Shown here in pieces: positions 43,696 to 56,200 of a DNA stretch of 64,000 nt. Every line of letters begins with the position of its first letter. The stretch's first letter is position 1. The notes under the pieces were generated by a model that searched no databases, was not told the origin of the DNA, and worked only from the letters and a program-made list of their open reading frames with translations. Source of the DNA: JBKQVT01 sp963727245 (GTDB lineage: Bacteria; Planctomycetota; Planctomycetia; Pirellulales; Thermoguttaceae); assembly GCA_963727245.1 (NCBI GenBank), contig CAVSFO010000019.1:40675-104674 (forward strand). Reading direction: 5' to 3'. The position numbers were made by a program, and so were the translations under genes.

Positions 43696-44781
43696 CTATT
43701 TTACGGCGACGCTGGCCTTGGTGTAGACCTTGCCGTTGTCGCGGAGCACGGTCCAGCCGAGCACCTGGGTGATTTCCACGCCGCGTTCGGCGGCGTTGTG
43801 CCGCATGGAATCGAAACGCTGGCCCGGATGCACCAGCTCGATCGTGTTGGACATGCCGGCCTGCTCGCAGGCCTGCTGGAGCCAGGCGACCAGGGCGTTT
43901 TCCATTTCGTCGGGCTTGGTGGTGGTGCGGGGGTTCCAGCGGTAATAGGCCTCGCCGATGTCCTTGAGCAGGGTGGGCATTTTTTCGGCCGGCGAGGAGC
44001 GGAAGACCAGCAGTTGTCCGACCAGCGAGCAGGCCGCCGGCTCGCCCTGGAGGAAGCCGGTCAGCAATCGCTGCCGCTGGTAGTTGAGCCCGGGATGCTC
44101 GGCCAGCGCGCGGCCGAGGATGGCCTCCTGCCAGTCGCCGGCCAGGGAGGCGACTTCCGGCAGCGGCTGAAAATGGGCGATGACCGGCTGGAGCATGGCG
44201 CCCAGCGCCCGCAAGCCTTCGTCGAACTGCTGCTGGACCTGGCGGATGCCGCCGCCGAGGGCGGCATGTTGCTCGCTGAGTCCGTCGCGGACCTTGACCA
44301 GGGTGGGGACGAAGGCTTCTTTCAGGGCGTCGATGGCGGCGGCCTTTTCGCTGAGGGCCTTGAACCGGGCGTCGAGTTGATCGAGTTTTTCCAGGACCGA
44401 GCCCGAGGCGGCCTTCGACGAGACCTCGCCGCCGCCCGCGGCGGAAGTCGAGGCCGTCGCGCCACCGCCGGAGGCCAGGCGGTCGATCTTGCCGGCCAGG
44501 GCTTCGAGCTTTTCGCCCAGCGTGCCGCCGCCGGCGGAGCGCTCGATCAAGTAGGCCAGCACCTGCTGATTGGCTTGCTCCAGGGCCATGCCCAATTGGC
44601 CGTAGCGGCGCGCGAGCTCCTCCAATCCGGCGGCCTCGCCCTTGGCCACCGGCGGCGGCGTGGGGCCGGCCTTGGGGGGAATTGCGGGCGGGAGGTCCTT
44701 GGCCAGGGCCTCGGGAAATTCGAGCCTGGCCTTGGGGCTGGGCTCGGGTTCGTCCTTTTTCGCGGGCCAGGAAAACGGCAT
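43696..44781 (-). CDS. Coiled-coil protein with GrpE-like C-terminal domain
   Basis: 361 residues. It has a Pro-rich lead (PKAGPTPPPVAK), two helical stretches with heptad character (LEELARRYGQLGMALEQANQ; LEKLDQLDARFKALSEKAAA), and a compact C-terminus. Its last 45 residues, IELVHPGQRFDSMRHNAAER, VEITQVLGWTVLRDNGKVYT, KASVAVK, follow the beta-domain pattern of GrpE (GxxFDxxxHxAxxxxxxxxVxxVxxxGYxxxxRVLRPAxVxV). GrpE dimers use a long coil plus this domain to release ADP from Hsp70. The gene lies 25 bp downstream of the Hsp70-fold SrfB gene, which supports an exchange-factor role. The match is by eye and not certain. Confidence 0.7.
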   Translation of the reverse strand: MPFSWPAKKDEPEPSPKARLEFPEALAKDLPPAIPPKAGPTPPPVAKGEAAGLEELARRYGQLGMALEQANQQVLAYLIERSAGGGTLGEKLEALAGKIDRLASGGGATASTSAAGGGEVSSKAASGSVLEKLDQLDARFKALSEKAAAIDALKEAFVPTLVKVRDGLSEQHAALGGGIRQVQQQFDEGLRALGAMLQPVIAHFQPLPEVASLAGDWQEAILGRALAEHPGLNYQRQRLLTGFLQGEPAACSLVGQLLVFRSSPAEKMPTLLKDIGEAYYRWNPRTTTKPDEMENALVAWLQQACEQAGMSNTIELVHPGQRFDSMRHNAAERGVEITQVLGWTVLRDNGKVYTKASVAVK

Positions 44782-44806
44782 GGTTCAGACCCCCCTTTGA
44801 TACTCG

Positions 44807-47603
44807 TTAGCGTCGCGAGCCCAGTTCGATGTTGTCCAGGCCGCCGGTGTCGAGGTAATAGCGCTCGTCGGCCAAGGTCCGCCAACAGAAGAAGACGTTC
44901 TCGCCCAGCACCGCGTCTTCGCCGGCGACCGTGCCGGTCACCGACTCGCAGGTGAGGGTTTCCTCTTCTTCACGGGTGGCGTGTTTTCGCTTGATGCGGA
45001 CGTTGATCTCGGTGGGGCCGATGCGATCGCCCACGTCCATCTTGACCACGTAGATGGGGGTGGCCTGGGCGGTGTCGTCGCCGCTGGCCTTGCGGCCGAT
45101 CAACACCCGCTGCGAGCTGGTGGTGAACTCGGTGATCTCCTCGCGCGACTGGTCCTCGGCGGTGGTGAAGAGGATGCGTTCGGGGCGGATGCCGGAGGTG
45201 GCGTCGGTCATGACGCCCCAGTAATAGGTGTTTTCGTGCATGCGGCCTTTCATTTCGAACTTGAACTGGGGCAACATGCCGTGGCGGGCCATGAACTCGA
45301 TGGCGGCACCGACGACCACGGGGCTCTTCGGATCGACGATCACGCCCGGATTGCGCCCTTCTCGTCCTGGTAGGGATACCAGTTGCCGGCGTAGTGGTTG
45401 TGCATGGCGACGATGCGGGAAGGCGACAGGGGCACGTACATCTTCACCAACTGCTGGATGTAGCCGAGCTTCGAGGGCAGCCCGGCCAGCACGACCACGT
45501 TGGCCTCGTGCTCGGTGATGCGCTGGCAGAAGTCGAAGAGCAGCTCGTCGAAGACGTCGTAGACCACGCCCTCGAACTGGCTGCGGTCGTAGACCAGGTC
45601 GAGTTCCTGCTGGACGTTGTAGTAGCCCGGCCCGCGCACCTTGTCGCAGACCTTCTGCAGCGACTCGACGACCACGGGATCGACAATCTCCGGATCGGTA
45701 TGGGAGATGGGGTCGGTGACGTCGTCGCTGGCGTTGTCGAGATAGGCTTGGGCCAGGGGGACGAAGAGGCGGTTGATGAAGTTGACGCGTTGGGCGCGGA
45801 TTTCGCGGTTCCGCGGCACCTCCGGTCCGAAGAGCAGTTGCACGTCTTCGTCTTCCAGGCCCAGGGCGTCGGCGAAGAAGGGGACGATGATCACTTCCAG
45901 CAGGCGTTTGACCAGTTGGTCGCCGCCCAGCGAGATGCCGTCCTGGTGGAGGACCTGGCCGCGGATCGAGTCGTCGATTTTCGACTCGAAGTTGTACTTG
46001 GCGATCATCAGGTCGGTGGTGCCGCCGCCGATGTCCATGCAGGCGATGCGGATTTCGGTGGCCTCGTCGCCGAAGGCCTCGGAGGTGGCCGTCGCGCCGC
46101 CGCCGGGCCGGCGCGTCGCCGGGCGCTGCAGGCCGGGGCGGGCACGGCGGCGGGCCGCCGCCGGAGTCGAGCCCGCCGGCTCCGCCGCTTCCTCCGCCTT
46201 GGGCTTCTTGCGGCCGCGGTCCTGCCGCAGCGTGGAGAACCACAGCCGCGGGTCCTGCCCCAGCATCCGCAGCTCGCTCCAGATGTAGGTGAGGTGGACG
46301 GCGCTGGCCTCGTCGATGCCCAGGTTCAGCTCGGGCTTGACGCGCTGGTTCTTCCCCAGCGTCATGGCGAAGATGTTGATGGCCTTGTTGCCCTGGGACT
46401 CGAAGCGCTTGCGCTCTTCGAGGATCATGCCGCTGGGAAAGCTGAGGGTGAGGGTGCGGATTTCGCGGGTCCGCCCGCTCTCGCCCGACTTGCCGCGGTA
46501 GGCCAGCGAATTGACGTACGTGTAGGCCTGGCAGAGGATCTCGTAGAGGGCGGCGGTCATCATGGCGCGGGGGGCGTGGCGCGGCTTCAGCGGCGCCTCG
46601 GCGGCGAAATCGCTCTCCTTGAACTCCGCCCGCTCCAGGAGGAAATCGCGGTCGTCCTCGTGGACGAAGCGCAGGAACGGCCCCTTGAGGATGGCGGCAT
46701 AGGCGCCGGTGCGGCAGCGGTCGGCGGGATCGGCCATGTACCAGTTGGCGCCTTCCAGCCAACTGGCGTCGTCGGCCCAGAGATAGCGCTTGGGGAGCTC
46801 AGGCCGGTGCGGATATCGCCCTCGGCCCGCATCACCTGCACGACGTCGTCGGCCTCGCGGCCCAGGCGGACCATGGAGAGGTCGTCGAACAGCGGCGGGG
46901 TGATCACCACCTCGACCTTGTTCTGGCGGGGCTTCTTGCCGCGGCCGAACCAACTGCCGCGGACGTCGTCGTCGCCGACGTTGTGATACTCGATCCGCTT
47001 CTGCGCCATCGGCAACTGGTAGGGCGTGTTGCACCAGTGGGTCTTCGACGAGAACCACCGCGCCCCCGGCACGTTGACCACTTCGCCGGCGTCGTTCCAG
47101 GCGTCGAGGTGGTAGCGGTTCAACAGCTCGAAGGGGAGCATCTGCGGCGTCTGGGAGATCTCGCCGGTCAGCTCGACCAGCAACGCGCCCGTGCGGCTGT
47201 TGCCGAAGTCGATCACCAGGTGGACGTGCTTGGAGTCGCCGGCGGTGGCCGTGGCCGGGCGGATGCACAACTCGACGGGCGCCACCCCCTTGAGCTGCCT
47301 TTGCTCCATGTCCAGCAGCCCTTCCAGGCGAATCGCGAAATCCTTGGTCAGCGAGGCGGCCTGGCAGAAATAGCCGATCTCGGGATCGCCGCAGGTGGTG
47401 TCCACGGCCAGGAACAGCCGCGTGGCGCCCGACTGGATGATCTGCCACTGGATATAGGGATAGACCTTGGGGGGCTCGTTTTCCTCCGTGCTGGCGCACG
47501 CGCAGCGCTGCCAGCCGTAGCCGATCTGGCTGCTCTGGTAGCGGCCGCCGCGGAGCGGAATGCAGACGAGTTGGACCCCCGTGTTCGCGAATAATACGTG
47601 CAT
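44807..47603 (-). CDS. SrfB-like Hsp70/actin-fold ATPase; two frame breaks
   Basis: About 932 residues. It resembles SrfB, known as an SsrB-regulated factor of Salmonella. Actin/Hsp70 signatures: phosphate-1 VIDFGNSRTGALLVEL (about 130-145), phosphate-2 CMDIGGGTTDLMIAKYNFES, and the adenosine-site-like VVVLAGLPSKLGYIQQLVKM. Between them lies a basic low-complexity insert (ARRRARPGLQRPATRRPGGG). The frame changes at about 46,800 (into ELPKRYLWADDASWLEGANW) and at about 45,352 (GGGCGCAATCCGG) into NPGVIVDPKSPVVVGAAIEF to the end IELGSRR. It starts 18 bp after the SrfC-like stop. It is probably a cytosolic chaperone-like ATPase. Confidence 0.85.
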
Positions 47604-47621
47604 GGTAGCTGCCGTGCGGGT

Positions 47622-50191
47622 CTACTTATTTTCGTAAGGTTCGAGGATATGGATCAATTGTCCGTTGCCGGGAGGGAGCTTGATGTGCTCGCCGGCCCCC
47701 AAGGCCAGCGCCGGCGGCAGGCACAGCGCCCAACGCCGCACGAACGACGCCATGAGGCCGAAGCGGCTGAAGTCCTGCTGCTCGACGCCGCGCTGCTCGG
47801 CCTGCAAGGTGGGGTCTTCCGATTCCTTCGGCACCTGGCTGGGGCCGGGATTGAGGACGTAATCGTTGAGGATGATGCGGACGTAGTTGCGCCGCGCGTG
47901 GCGGCGGGCCGCCTCGTCCCGCGTCTTCAGGTTGATCACCGGCTGCAGCACGCCCACCAGCTTGTTGAAGACCGTCTCGGTGCAGAGGTAATCGCGGAGG
48001 AAGCGGGTGAAGGCGTTGACCTCGTTGGGATCGAGCCAGGGCTCGCCCTCCTTGTGCGAGTTGCAGTAGGCCTCGAAGCGCTTGGGCACGGCGACGGTCG
48101 CCCATTCGTGGAGGAAGTTGTGCAGTTGGCGGGGCAGGGGAGGGGCGTGCCGGCGCGTCTGCACGTCGCCGCAATCGGAAAGCTGCAGCTCCTCGCCGTC
48201 GGCGATGCAGAGCGATTCCTGCAGGGCGTGCACGCGGTAATAGACCGCGTCCTCGTCGGCGGTGAGCCAGTCGATGACCTTCTTGGCGGCCAGCAGCCGC
48301 TTCTCGCGGTCGAGGTTGGTGTCGGGATCGACGACCCAGCCGCGGGAGAGCTGCAAGAGGCGGTTCTGCACCTCGCCCAGCTCCTTCTGGAGCTGGTTCT
48401 GCTTGGCGTCGGCGCTGGTGACGGCGCGGATGCCGCCGGCGATCAGCGATTGCCCGCCGTCGCCGTCCTTCATGCCGGTGTCCCAGCGGATCTCCGGGCG
48501 CGGACGTACTGGCGGACCATGTCGGATTCGAGGAAGGCCTTGCGGGCGCGGGTCCACTTTTCCGGGTCTTCCTTTTGCCGCTGCTCGGCGTCGGTGTCCC
48601 AGGTGCCGGGGTAGCGGATGGGGTAGATGTTGGTGAAGTTTTTGCCGCGGCCGCCGAAGTCGTTGAGCACCGTCCCCAGGGTATCGATCAACTGGTTCAG
48701 CCGCGTGTCGTAAAGGCCCTTCTCGGCGTAGATCTCGCGGTTGCGGAACTCCTCGTCCAGACCGGTCATGCCGATGAAGAGGGCGGGGATCTCGTCCTGG
48801 ACCTTGTGGGGCCAGGTCTTGTCGCCGTAGCGCGCCCGCCCCCACTTGTCGACGTGGTACTTCATCTGCGCCTTGACTTCCAGGTTGCCGCCGCGCAAGA
48901 GCAGGAAGAGGGTCTGGATCTGCAGTTCGTCGGTATAGCGCTCGAAGAGGTAGGAGACCTTGCCGCGCTTGACGATCTCCATCTGCTCTTCCAGGGTATT
49001 GGCCTCGGTGCGCTTGCCCTGCTCGATGCCCGTTCGCACCGCCCGCATCCCCGGCACGTCCAGGAAGTCCATCTGCTCGATGACCTTGCGCCAGTCGTCG
49101 TTGAGGCGATGGGGCAGCACGGGCATGACCAGCTCCAACATGCCCGCCTGGATGGTCTCCAGTTCTTCATTGCCCAGGCCGGTGCCGGGGCGATAGTCCA
49201 TGATGAAGTATTTTTCCTTGGGCACGAGGTAGATGTCGTTCCAGGAGACGTGCTGCCACACCCGCGACGCGGGGCGCTCGTAGGCCTTGGAGCGCTGGCT
49301 GTCCAAGAGGAAGCGCACGCCCGCCCAGTGCGTGAAGATGGCCGGGTCGTGATCGCCCAAGGTGATCCGCTTCAGAAAGGTGGCGATCTTGACGAACAGG
49401 CCGGTGAGCGATTCCCAGCCATCCCAGAACAGCGCGGCAGCCGTGGCCACGTAGCCTTCCTCGGTCAAGGGATAGCGGCTCAGCAGGCCGTTGATGACGG
49501 CCTCCTTGGCCTGGAAGCCGCGGCGGTCCACCGCCCGCATGTACGAATAGGCGTCCAAGAGGTCCATCCGCCAGCGGCGGTCGACCTCCGTGCCGGTGTG
49601 GCGGCGATAGATGTCCTCGAAAAGCTCTTCCAATTCCCCCTGCTGCCAGGTGCGGGCAGGCGTCTTGCACTCGGCATGGAAACCGCGCGCCAACACCCGC
49701 AGCCACTCCACCCGCGTCAACGCGCGGACCATCACCGGGTAGTTCGGCGACACGCTGGCGCCGATGCGGTCCTTGGTGGTGAAACGGGTGACCAGGGCGG
49801 TGGCCTCCTGCGAGCCGCACTGCGGATTCAGGTCGTTGTCGAAGGAGAGGTTCTTGTAGTAGGCCGGCTCGGCCAGCGTCTCGTCGCCGCCGATGGGACA
49901 GTAATCCTCGGTGTGGGGCCGCAGCACCTGGCCCATGAACAGGCTCTTGCCCACCTGGGAGGCCCCGTAGGCCGCCGCCGCCACCGGCACCTTCGCCGAG
50001 GTGTACAAGCTGCCCGCCAGGCGGCGAAGCTGCAAGACCTCGAACTCGTCGCTCTCGGCAACGGGCAGCAGATCGGTCGTCCTGCGGGCGGGGTTGAATT
50101 CCGAGAGCCAATCGCAGAGGTCGGTCGCCAGGCGCTCGACCTGCTCGGCACGCCGAATCAAATTCCGATCACGTTCATCTGGAAATGCCAT
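47622..50191 (-). CDS. SrfC-like P-loop NTPase; one frame break
   Basis: About 856 residues. It belongs to the SrfC/Virul_Fac-type family that accompanies SrfB. Walker A is AAYGASQVGKSLFMGQVL (GASQVGKS about 76-83). A GTPase-like Walker B is IEQMDFLDVPGMRAVRTGIE. A helical middle and C-terminal part may form a dynamin-like or signal-recognition arm. At about 48,497 (GTCCGCGCCCGGAGATCC) the frame shifts, continuing PEIRWDTGMKDGDGGQSLIA and LLQLSRGWVVDPDTNLDREK to the stop at 47622. A GGAGG site lies 13 bp before the ATG. The gene is 53 bp downstream of the giant Ig-like gene. Confidence 0.85.
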
Positions 50192-50244
50192 GAAGCTGCT
50201 GCTGCCTCCGAATTTCTAACCCGTTGCGAAAGCACCCTACGTTT

Positions 50245-53200
50245 CTATTTACTGTTTTCCTCGCGCACGATGGTCATGGCCGCCCGGAGCGTCACCGGGT
50301 ATTGCTGCACCTGCTTGGTGGCCGCATCGCGGGCCTCGATCATCAGGTGGTACAACGTGCCCCGCGGCCCGTAGGCCATCTTCGCCGTGTGCAAAACCAC
50401 GTGACGCGAGTCTCCCTGCGCCTCGTTCGGCGTCCAAGTGTCGGCCGGCGTTTCGCCTTCCGCGTAAACCCGATATTCTAACGGACCCTCGGCCGCGGCC
50501 GCTAGTACCTCGATGGCCACATCGAAGTCGTTCTCCCCCTCGTTGGTGGTGGTCTTCACATCCACGAACCGCTTCCCGGCGACCGTGACCGTGGCGAAGA
50601 CGCTGACGCCCTTGTAGCGGGCCTTCAACTGCGTTTGGCCCATCGCCTTGGCGACGAAACGCCCCGGGGCATCGGGCGCGGCGGTCGCCACCTTCTCGTC
50701 CTGGCTTTCCAGGGTGGCCTGCACCGGGTAGGGAGCCCCGTCCGGGTCCTTGGCGCTGACCGTGATCGGCGGCGTCGTTTCGCCCACCTGGAGCGAAATA
50801 TCGGCGGGGTCGATGCTCAACCGGCTGGCATCGTCCACCTGCACCGCCACGCCGGTCGAGAGGCCATTGAGTTTGGGGTCGGTGGGCGTCACGGTCAACT
50901 GGGTGCCGCCCTTGGCAAGACCGCTGATCTTGTCGCCGTCCGCCTTGACCACGGTTTGGCCCTCCGGCGCCGTCACTTTATACTCGACGGGAATGGAAGG
51001 CTGCCCGCCGCCCGGATCGAGCCTCACGCTGCCCAGGCTGGCGGTTTCTCCTACCCAAAGCGACACGGGATCGGGCGTGACCACCAGGTGGGCCGCCTTC
51101 AGGTCGATCTTGTCCAACGTCCCCGCTGGTAGCGTTTCCACGATTGTGGTGCCCGGATTGAAGACTCGCTCGCCGCTGTCGGTAACGGTGACGCCCGGGG
51201 GCTGAACGATGGTGCCGCCGCGGGGATCGACCCCGGTTGCCACGGCGTTTCCGGGGACCACGTCCAAGGTGGCCTCGGTGCTCAGCGAGCCCAACTTGGC
51301 CACCACGTTGGTATGTCCCTCCTGTTTGGCGCCGACGCTCAGGTCGTCGAGCACCTGGGCGATGTTGGCGTCGCCGACGGCCAATTGCAGGCCCTGTTCC
51401 GCGCCGAGGACGTGGACCAGGCCGCCCTTGGTGGCCGTCACCTCATATTTCAATGCCTCGCCCTTATTGAGCGTCGCCTGGCCGGGTTTGATTTGCAGAT
51501 CGCCCCAGGGGTCGTTGACCACGGTCACGGTCACTTGCCCCTTGACCTTGTTGCGCCAGTTCATTTCCACGGTGGCCTCGCCGATGGCGATGCCCTTGAT
51601 CCAGGTGCCGCCGGGCAGGGCAATCGCGCCGGGATTCTGCCCGCCGGCCGAGAGCTTCAGATCGGCCTGCGGGAACAACTCATGGATGCCGCAGGCGGCC
51701 TGGCCGACGATCGGTAGCCGGGTGGTGTCGCCGACCTCAAGCCGCAACGAGTGGGCGATCAACTCGGTAATCTGCTCGTCCTTGACGGTCACCAGGCCCG
51801 TTCCGGTGGCGGTGCTGCCGGGGAACGTGGCGGTGATTTCCGCCTTGCCGGGCGCCAGGCGCAGAACCATGTCGCCCTGGATCATGGCCACCTTGGGATC
51901 GGAGCTGGTCAGCTTCGCCGCCGCGGTGCGATCGGTCAGGCCCACGAAGACGCGAACCGAATCGCCTTGTCCCGGGGCCAGGATGGTGTTGGCCGGCTCG
52001 ATGCGGACCTCGCCCTCGATGGGGCGATCGCCGCCGATGGGCGGAGGCAGGACCGTGACCGCCACGTTGGCGACCTTATCGCCCAGCGCAAAGGCCACCT
52101 CGGCCGGGCCCGGCGAGACGCCCACCAGCGTCCCTGTCTCGGGGATGTAGCGGACGCAGCCGGGCTGTTGCGACGTGACGGTGCACATGTCGCTCACGTC
52201 CATCTCCCCGCGGGTCACGGTCAACTCGGAGCCCACCCGCACGCCTTGCCCCACCACCAACTGGATGCTTCGGGGATCGGTGCGGAGGGGCTCGGCGATG
52301 GAATCGACCACGCTGACCCTGGCGGGCCGGCTGGTCATCGAGCCCAGGCTGGCAATGATGTTGGTCTGGCCGAGCTTGCCGCCGGTGAGGGAGTGGCCCT
52401 CGACGCGGGCGATGTCGTTTTTCTCCGATCGCCAGGTGACATTGCCGATGCCGGTGATGTTGCCGATCGACCTGCCCGCCTTCTTGCCGATGACCTCCAG
52501 GCGGATGGTTTCGTTGCGGAGCAAGGTGATGGGGGCGGGGACGATGCAGATTTCCTGGGCGCCGATGTCCTTGGTGACGGTCACGTCCAGCGATTTTTTG
52601 GTATGGACGCCGTTCGAACTCGGCCGCCACCGAAGTCTGGCCCGGCTGCACGCCGATCAGGTGGCCGTTGCTCGGCGCCACCGGGGCGCTGGCGGGCGGC
52701 TCGGGGGTGGTCAGCATCGCTTTCTTGGTGACCAGCCGGGTGATGCCGTCGCGGTAGCGGGCCTCGACGCGGAAGTCGTTGAAATCGGCCCCCACGGGAA
52801 ATTGGACCGCCGGGCCCTGGTCGCTGAGGATGACGACCTCGAGGGGGGCATTGGGATCGCGAGGCGGCGGCGGCACCACGCCGTTGCCGGGCACGTAGGT
52901 CGTGGTGTGCAAGAGCACGGTGCGTCCGCCCACGTCGGCGCGGAGCCATTGGACGGTCCCGGGTTCCTTGGCCGTCAGCACCGGGGCCTGCCACTTCACG
53001 TACTTGTTCTCGAAATCGCCGGACCAGCGGACGTCGCTGGCCGGCTCCCGGCGGCCGCCCTTGTCCTCGACCATGATGGTGTAGCGCTGTTGGCCGCCGA
53101 CGGGCAGGTACTGGCCGCCGGGCTGGCGCACGGCGACCAGCCGGTTGGCCGGATCGGCGGCGTCCAGCCCCTGGTCCTTGACGCCGATGGCCGCTACGGC

Positions 53201-56200
53201 TTCCTTGCCGGCGAACTCCGCCCGCAACTCGAGCTCGCCCTTGGCATCGGGCGGCAGCGTCAGGGCCGGCCGCAACGAGGCCGTGGCCGGCTCCCAGATC
53301 GCCTCGGCCGGCACAGTCCAACTGACCCCGTCGGGGCGGACCTCTTTCCACTGCTCGGAACCGGGCAATTGTTGCTCGACCGCCAGCGAAACGGTTTGCC
53401 CCGGGGCCAGCGGCGGGGCCGTCGAGGGGACGACGCGCAAGCCCGCCGGATCGGCCGCCGCCAGGACCTCGACCTGCGCCGTGGCCATGCTCTTCAAGTA
53501 GGGGGCATAGCCGGCGGTCAGGGCAAACGGCTTCGCGGCCGTCAGGCCCAGCAGCGTCGGCGGCGACCAGCGCACGGCGTCCGGTTGGGCGATCGCATAG
53601 GCGATGCCCGGCCCTTCCATGGCCGCCCGCTCGGTCTTGGCGCCGTCCTGGACCTCGAGGAACAAGGGCAGGGCCGCTTGCTCGTGGACGGCCAGCCGGG
53701 CCGAGGCGGGATCGAAGACCAACCGGGCCCGGGCCGGATCGAAGACGCGGAGCTTCACGGTGGCCGGCTGCTTGGCGGCGGGATGGCTGCCGGTGACGGT
53801 CGCGTCGCCCGCGCGCCGGCGTTGAAGTCGCCCAGCTTGGCATGGACTTTGATGATCCCTGGGGCGGAACTCTTGTAGGCCGCCATTTCCGGGACCAGCT
53901 CAACGTCGCCGCGGGGGCAGGTGGCCTCCAGGGCGAGCTGGCCCGGCTCGCCGGCCAGGCGGATCGTGCGATCGACAGCCACCCGCAGGACCAGGTTCGG
54001 ATCGGCCGCCACTGATTTGAACACGACCACATTGGACTGCTTGTCGAAATAGGTGGCCGACACGGCCAGGGGCCCGCCGCCGGCCTTCAGCGCGGCCACT
54101 TTATCGCCCCGCAACTCGATGCCGTGCTGCGGCTTGACCGTTTTGTCGGTCTTCCAGGTCAAGCGCTGGCCGGGGACGGCGACCAGCCGCGGGCCGCTGT
54201 AATGGGCCCAGCCTTGCAGCCGCGCCATTTGTCCCAGGGGCAGGTCCACCGGGCCGGCGGGCGTGAGCTCGAGCCGCAGCGGCGCCACCACCACTTCCAC
54301 CGGCGCCTTGGCCGACAGCGCGGCGAATCGCATCGCCAGCGTCTGCGGGAAGCTCTTGTCGGTGGGCATGATCCCCCGCAGTTCCATCCGCTTGGCGTTG
54401 AAATCGGCAAAGCGGGGCGAAGGCGCCTTGTCGCAGGCCAGCAGGTCGGGGGCCAACTCGACTTGGCGGCCCGTCTGGTCGCCCTTGACGCGGGCGACCA
54501 CGCGGGGATAAGCGGCATCGTCCACCGCCGCCACAACGCTGCCCGGATCGATGGCGATCGACTGGAATTCGGCCTTCGAGACGCCGACTTCGACGGTGCG
54601 GCTGCGGCTGCCTTGGGCGACCTCGACCTCGGCGACGCCTTCGTGGCGGCCGATGAGCCGGTTGCGCGAAGTGATCTCGACAATGCCCGGCTTCGAGCTG
54701 CTCAGTCGGACCGGCGCCGTGCTGGGGGAGACGATGCTCAGATCGGCGATTTCGCCCACCACGAGGTCCAGGCGCTCGCGGGGATCGAGTTTGTCGGGAT
54801 GGACTTCGAGGCGCTCAACACCCGGCATGGACGCGACCACCAGCGGCTTGGTGGCGCTGGGGCCGTCGCCGAAGGTGGCCGAGAGCTGGCCGTGGCCGAC
54901 CTGGTCGCCCCGCAGGTAGGAACCATGGACCGAGGCCAGGTAGGAAGGGCCGATCTCGGTCTTCAGTTGCGACGACTCCAAGAGCGAGTAATGCTTGCCG
55001 TCGGCGGCCACCGCGTCGACGTGCAAGCGGCTGCCGCGGCCCACGCCGACCGGCAGCGGCTCGACGGCGATCGCCAGCGACTTGACGTCGATCTTGGACA
55101 CGCCCACGTTGGCCGTGGCCTCCATGTAGTGGCTGTCCGGAGTGGCGCGGTAGCGGGCCGAGATCGTCGATGCCCCCGGCGCCAACCCCTCCAGGAAACC
55201 TCCCATGGCGAAAACGATCTTGTCGTTCTGCGGCTTCCACTCGGCGGCGGCCGTCAGGTCGGCCTTCGTGCCGTCCTTGTACTCGCCCACGAGTTTCAGA
55301 CGGGCCGTAGTGCTCACTCCCAAATCCACGCTGTGCGGCTCGATGGTGATCTTTTCCGGATTGCCCTCCGCGGCGGCTTCCAGCGTGACGTCAGTCTTCA
55401 ACGCGCCCATCTGAAAGCGGATCACCGTTCCGCCCGGCCCCACCAGGTGGACCATGCCGGTCATCTGATCGAAGCGGGCCACGGCCGGATCCAACACGAC
55501 GCCCACGGCCTGTCCGGTCACGTCCACCTTGCTGAACAGGCCGGCCTTCATGATCTGCACGCCGACGCGGCTACCCACCGGTCCGGCCAACGTGCTGGGG
55601 ACCGCCACCAGGCGCTGGGGACGGAACTTCCATCCCAACAGCCCGGCCGCCGCCAGCAGCAACAAGAGCGCAAGAGCAGGCCGCGGCGTTTCTTGCTCTT
55701 GCGGACCGGACGAAACTGGAGCGTCGAGGCGCAACCGGGGCACTTGGGGCTCTTTCCCGGCCGGCGCACAAACAACAGCGCGCAGTCCGGATCGGTGCAA
55801 ACCACCGCCGGCGCCGGCTCTTGCTCGATCCGCTGATAACCCCAGCACCACACCAGCCGCCAGCGATTCTCCAAGTCGCGATAGCGGAAGAAGTAGCTGT
55901 CCAGATCGGTGCGGCCGGGCGTGTTGAGCAGGTCGTGGAACGTCCGCAGCAGCGACTTGCGAAAGACCCGCTCCGTGGGGGTTTCGGCGCGGGCCTTGTC
56001 CAGGCGGTCCTTCAGCCGGGACAACTCGTCTTGCAGCAGGCTGCGCAGCTCGTGCTCGCTGGCGGGCTGGCAAATCACCTCTTCCAAGCGGCCGCCGCGA
56101 TTGTCGCGGACGAAGAAGTTGACCGATTCGCCGTCCCAAACCGGCTCCGCCGCCATGCCCCCGATCCAGCGAAAGAGGATCTTGGCGTTGGCGTTGGATT

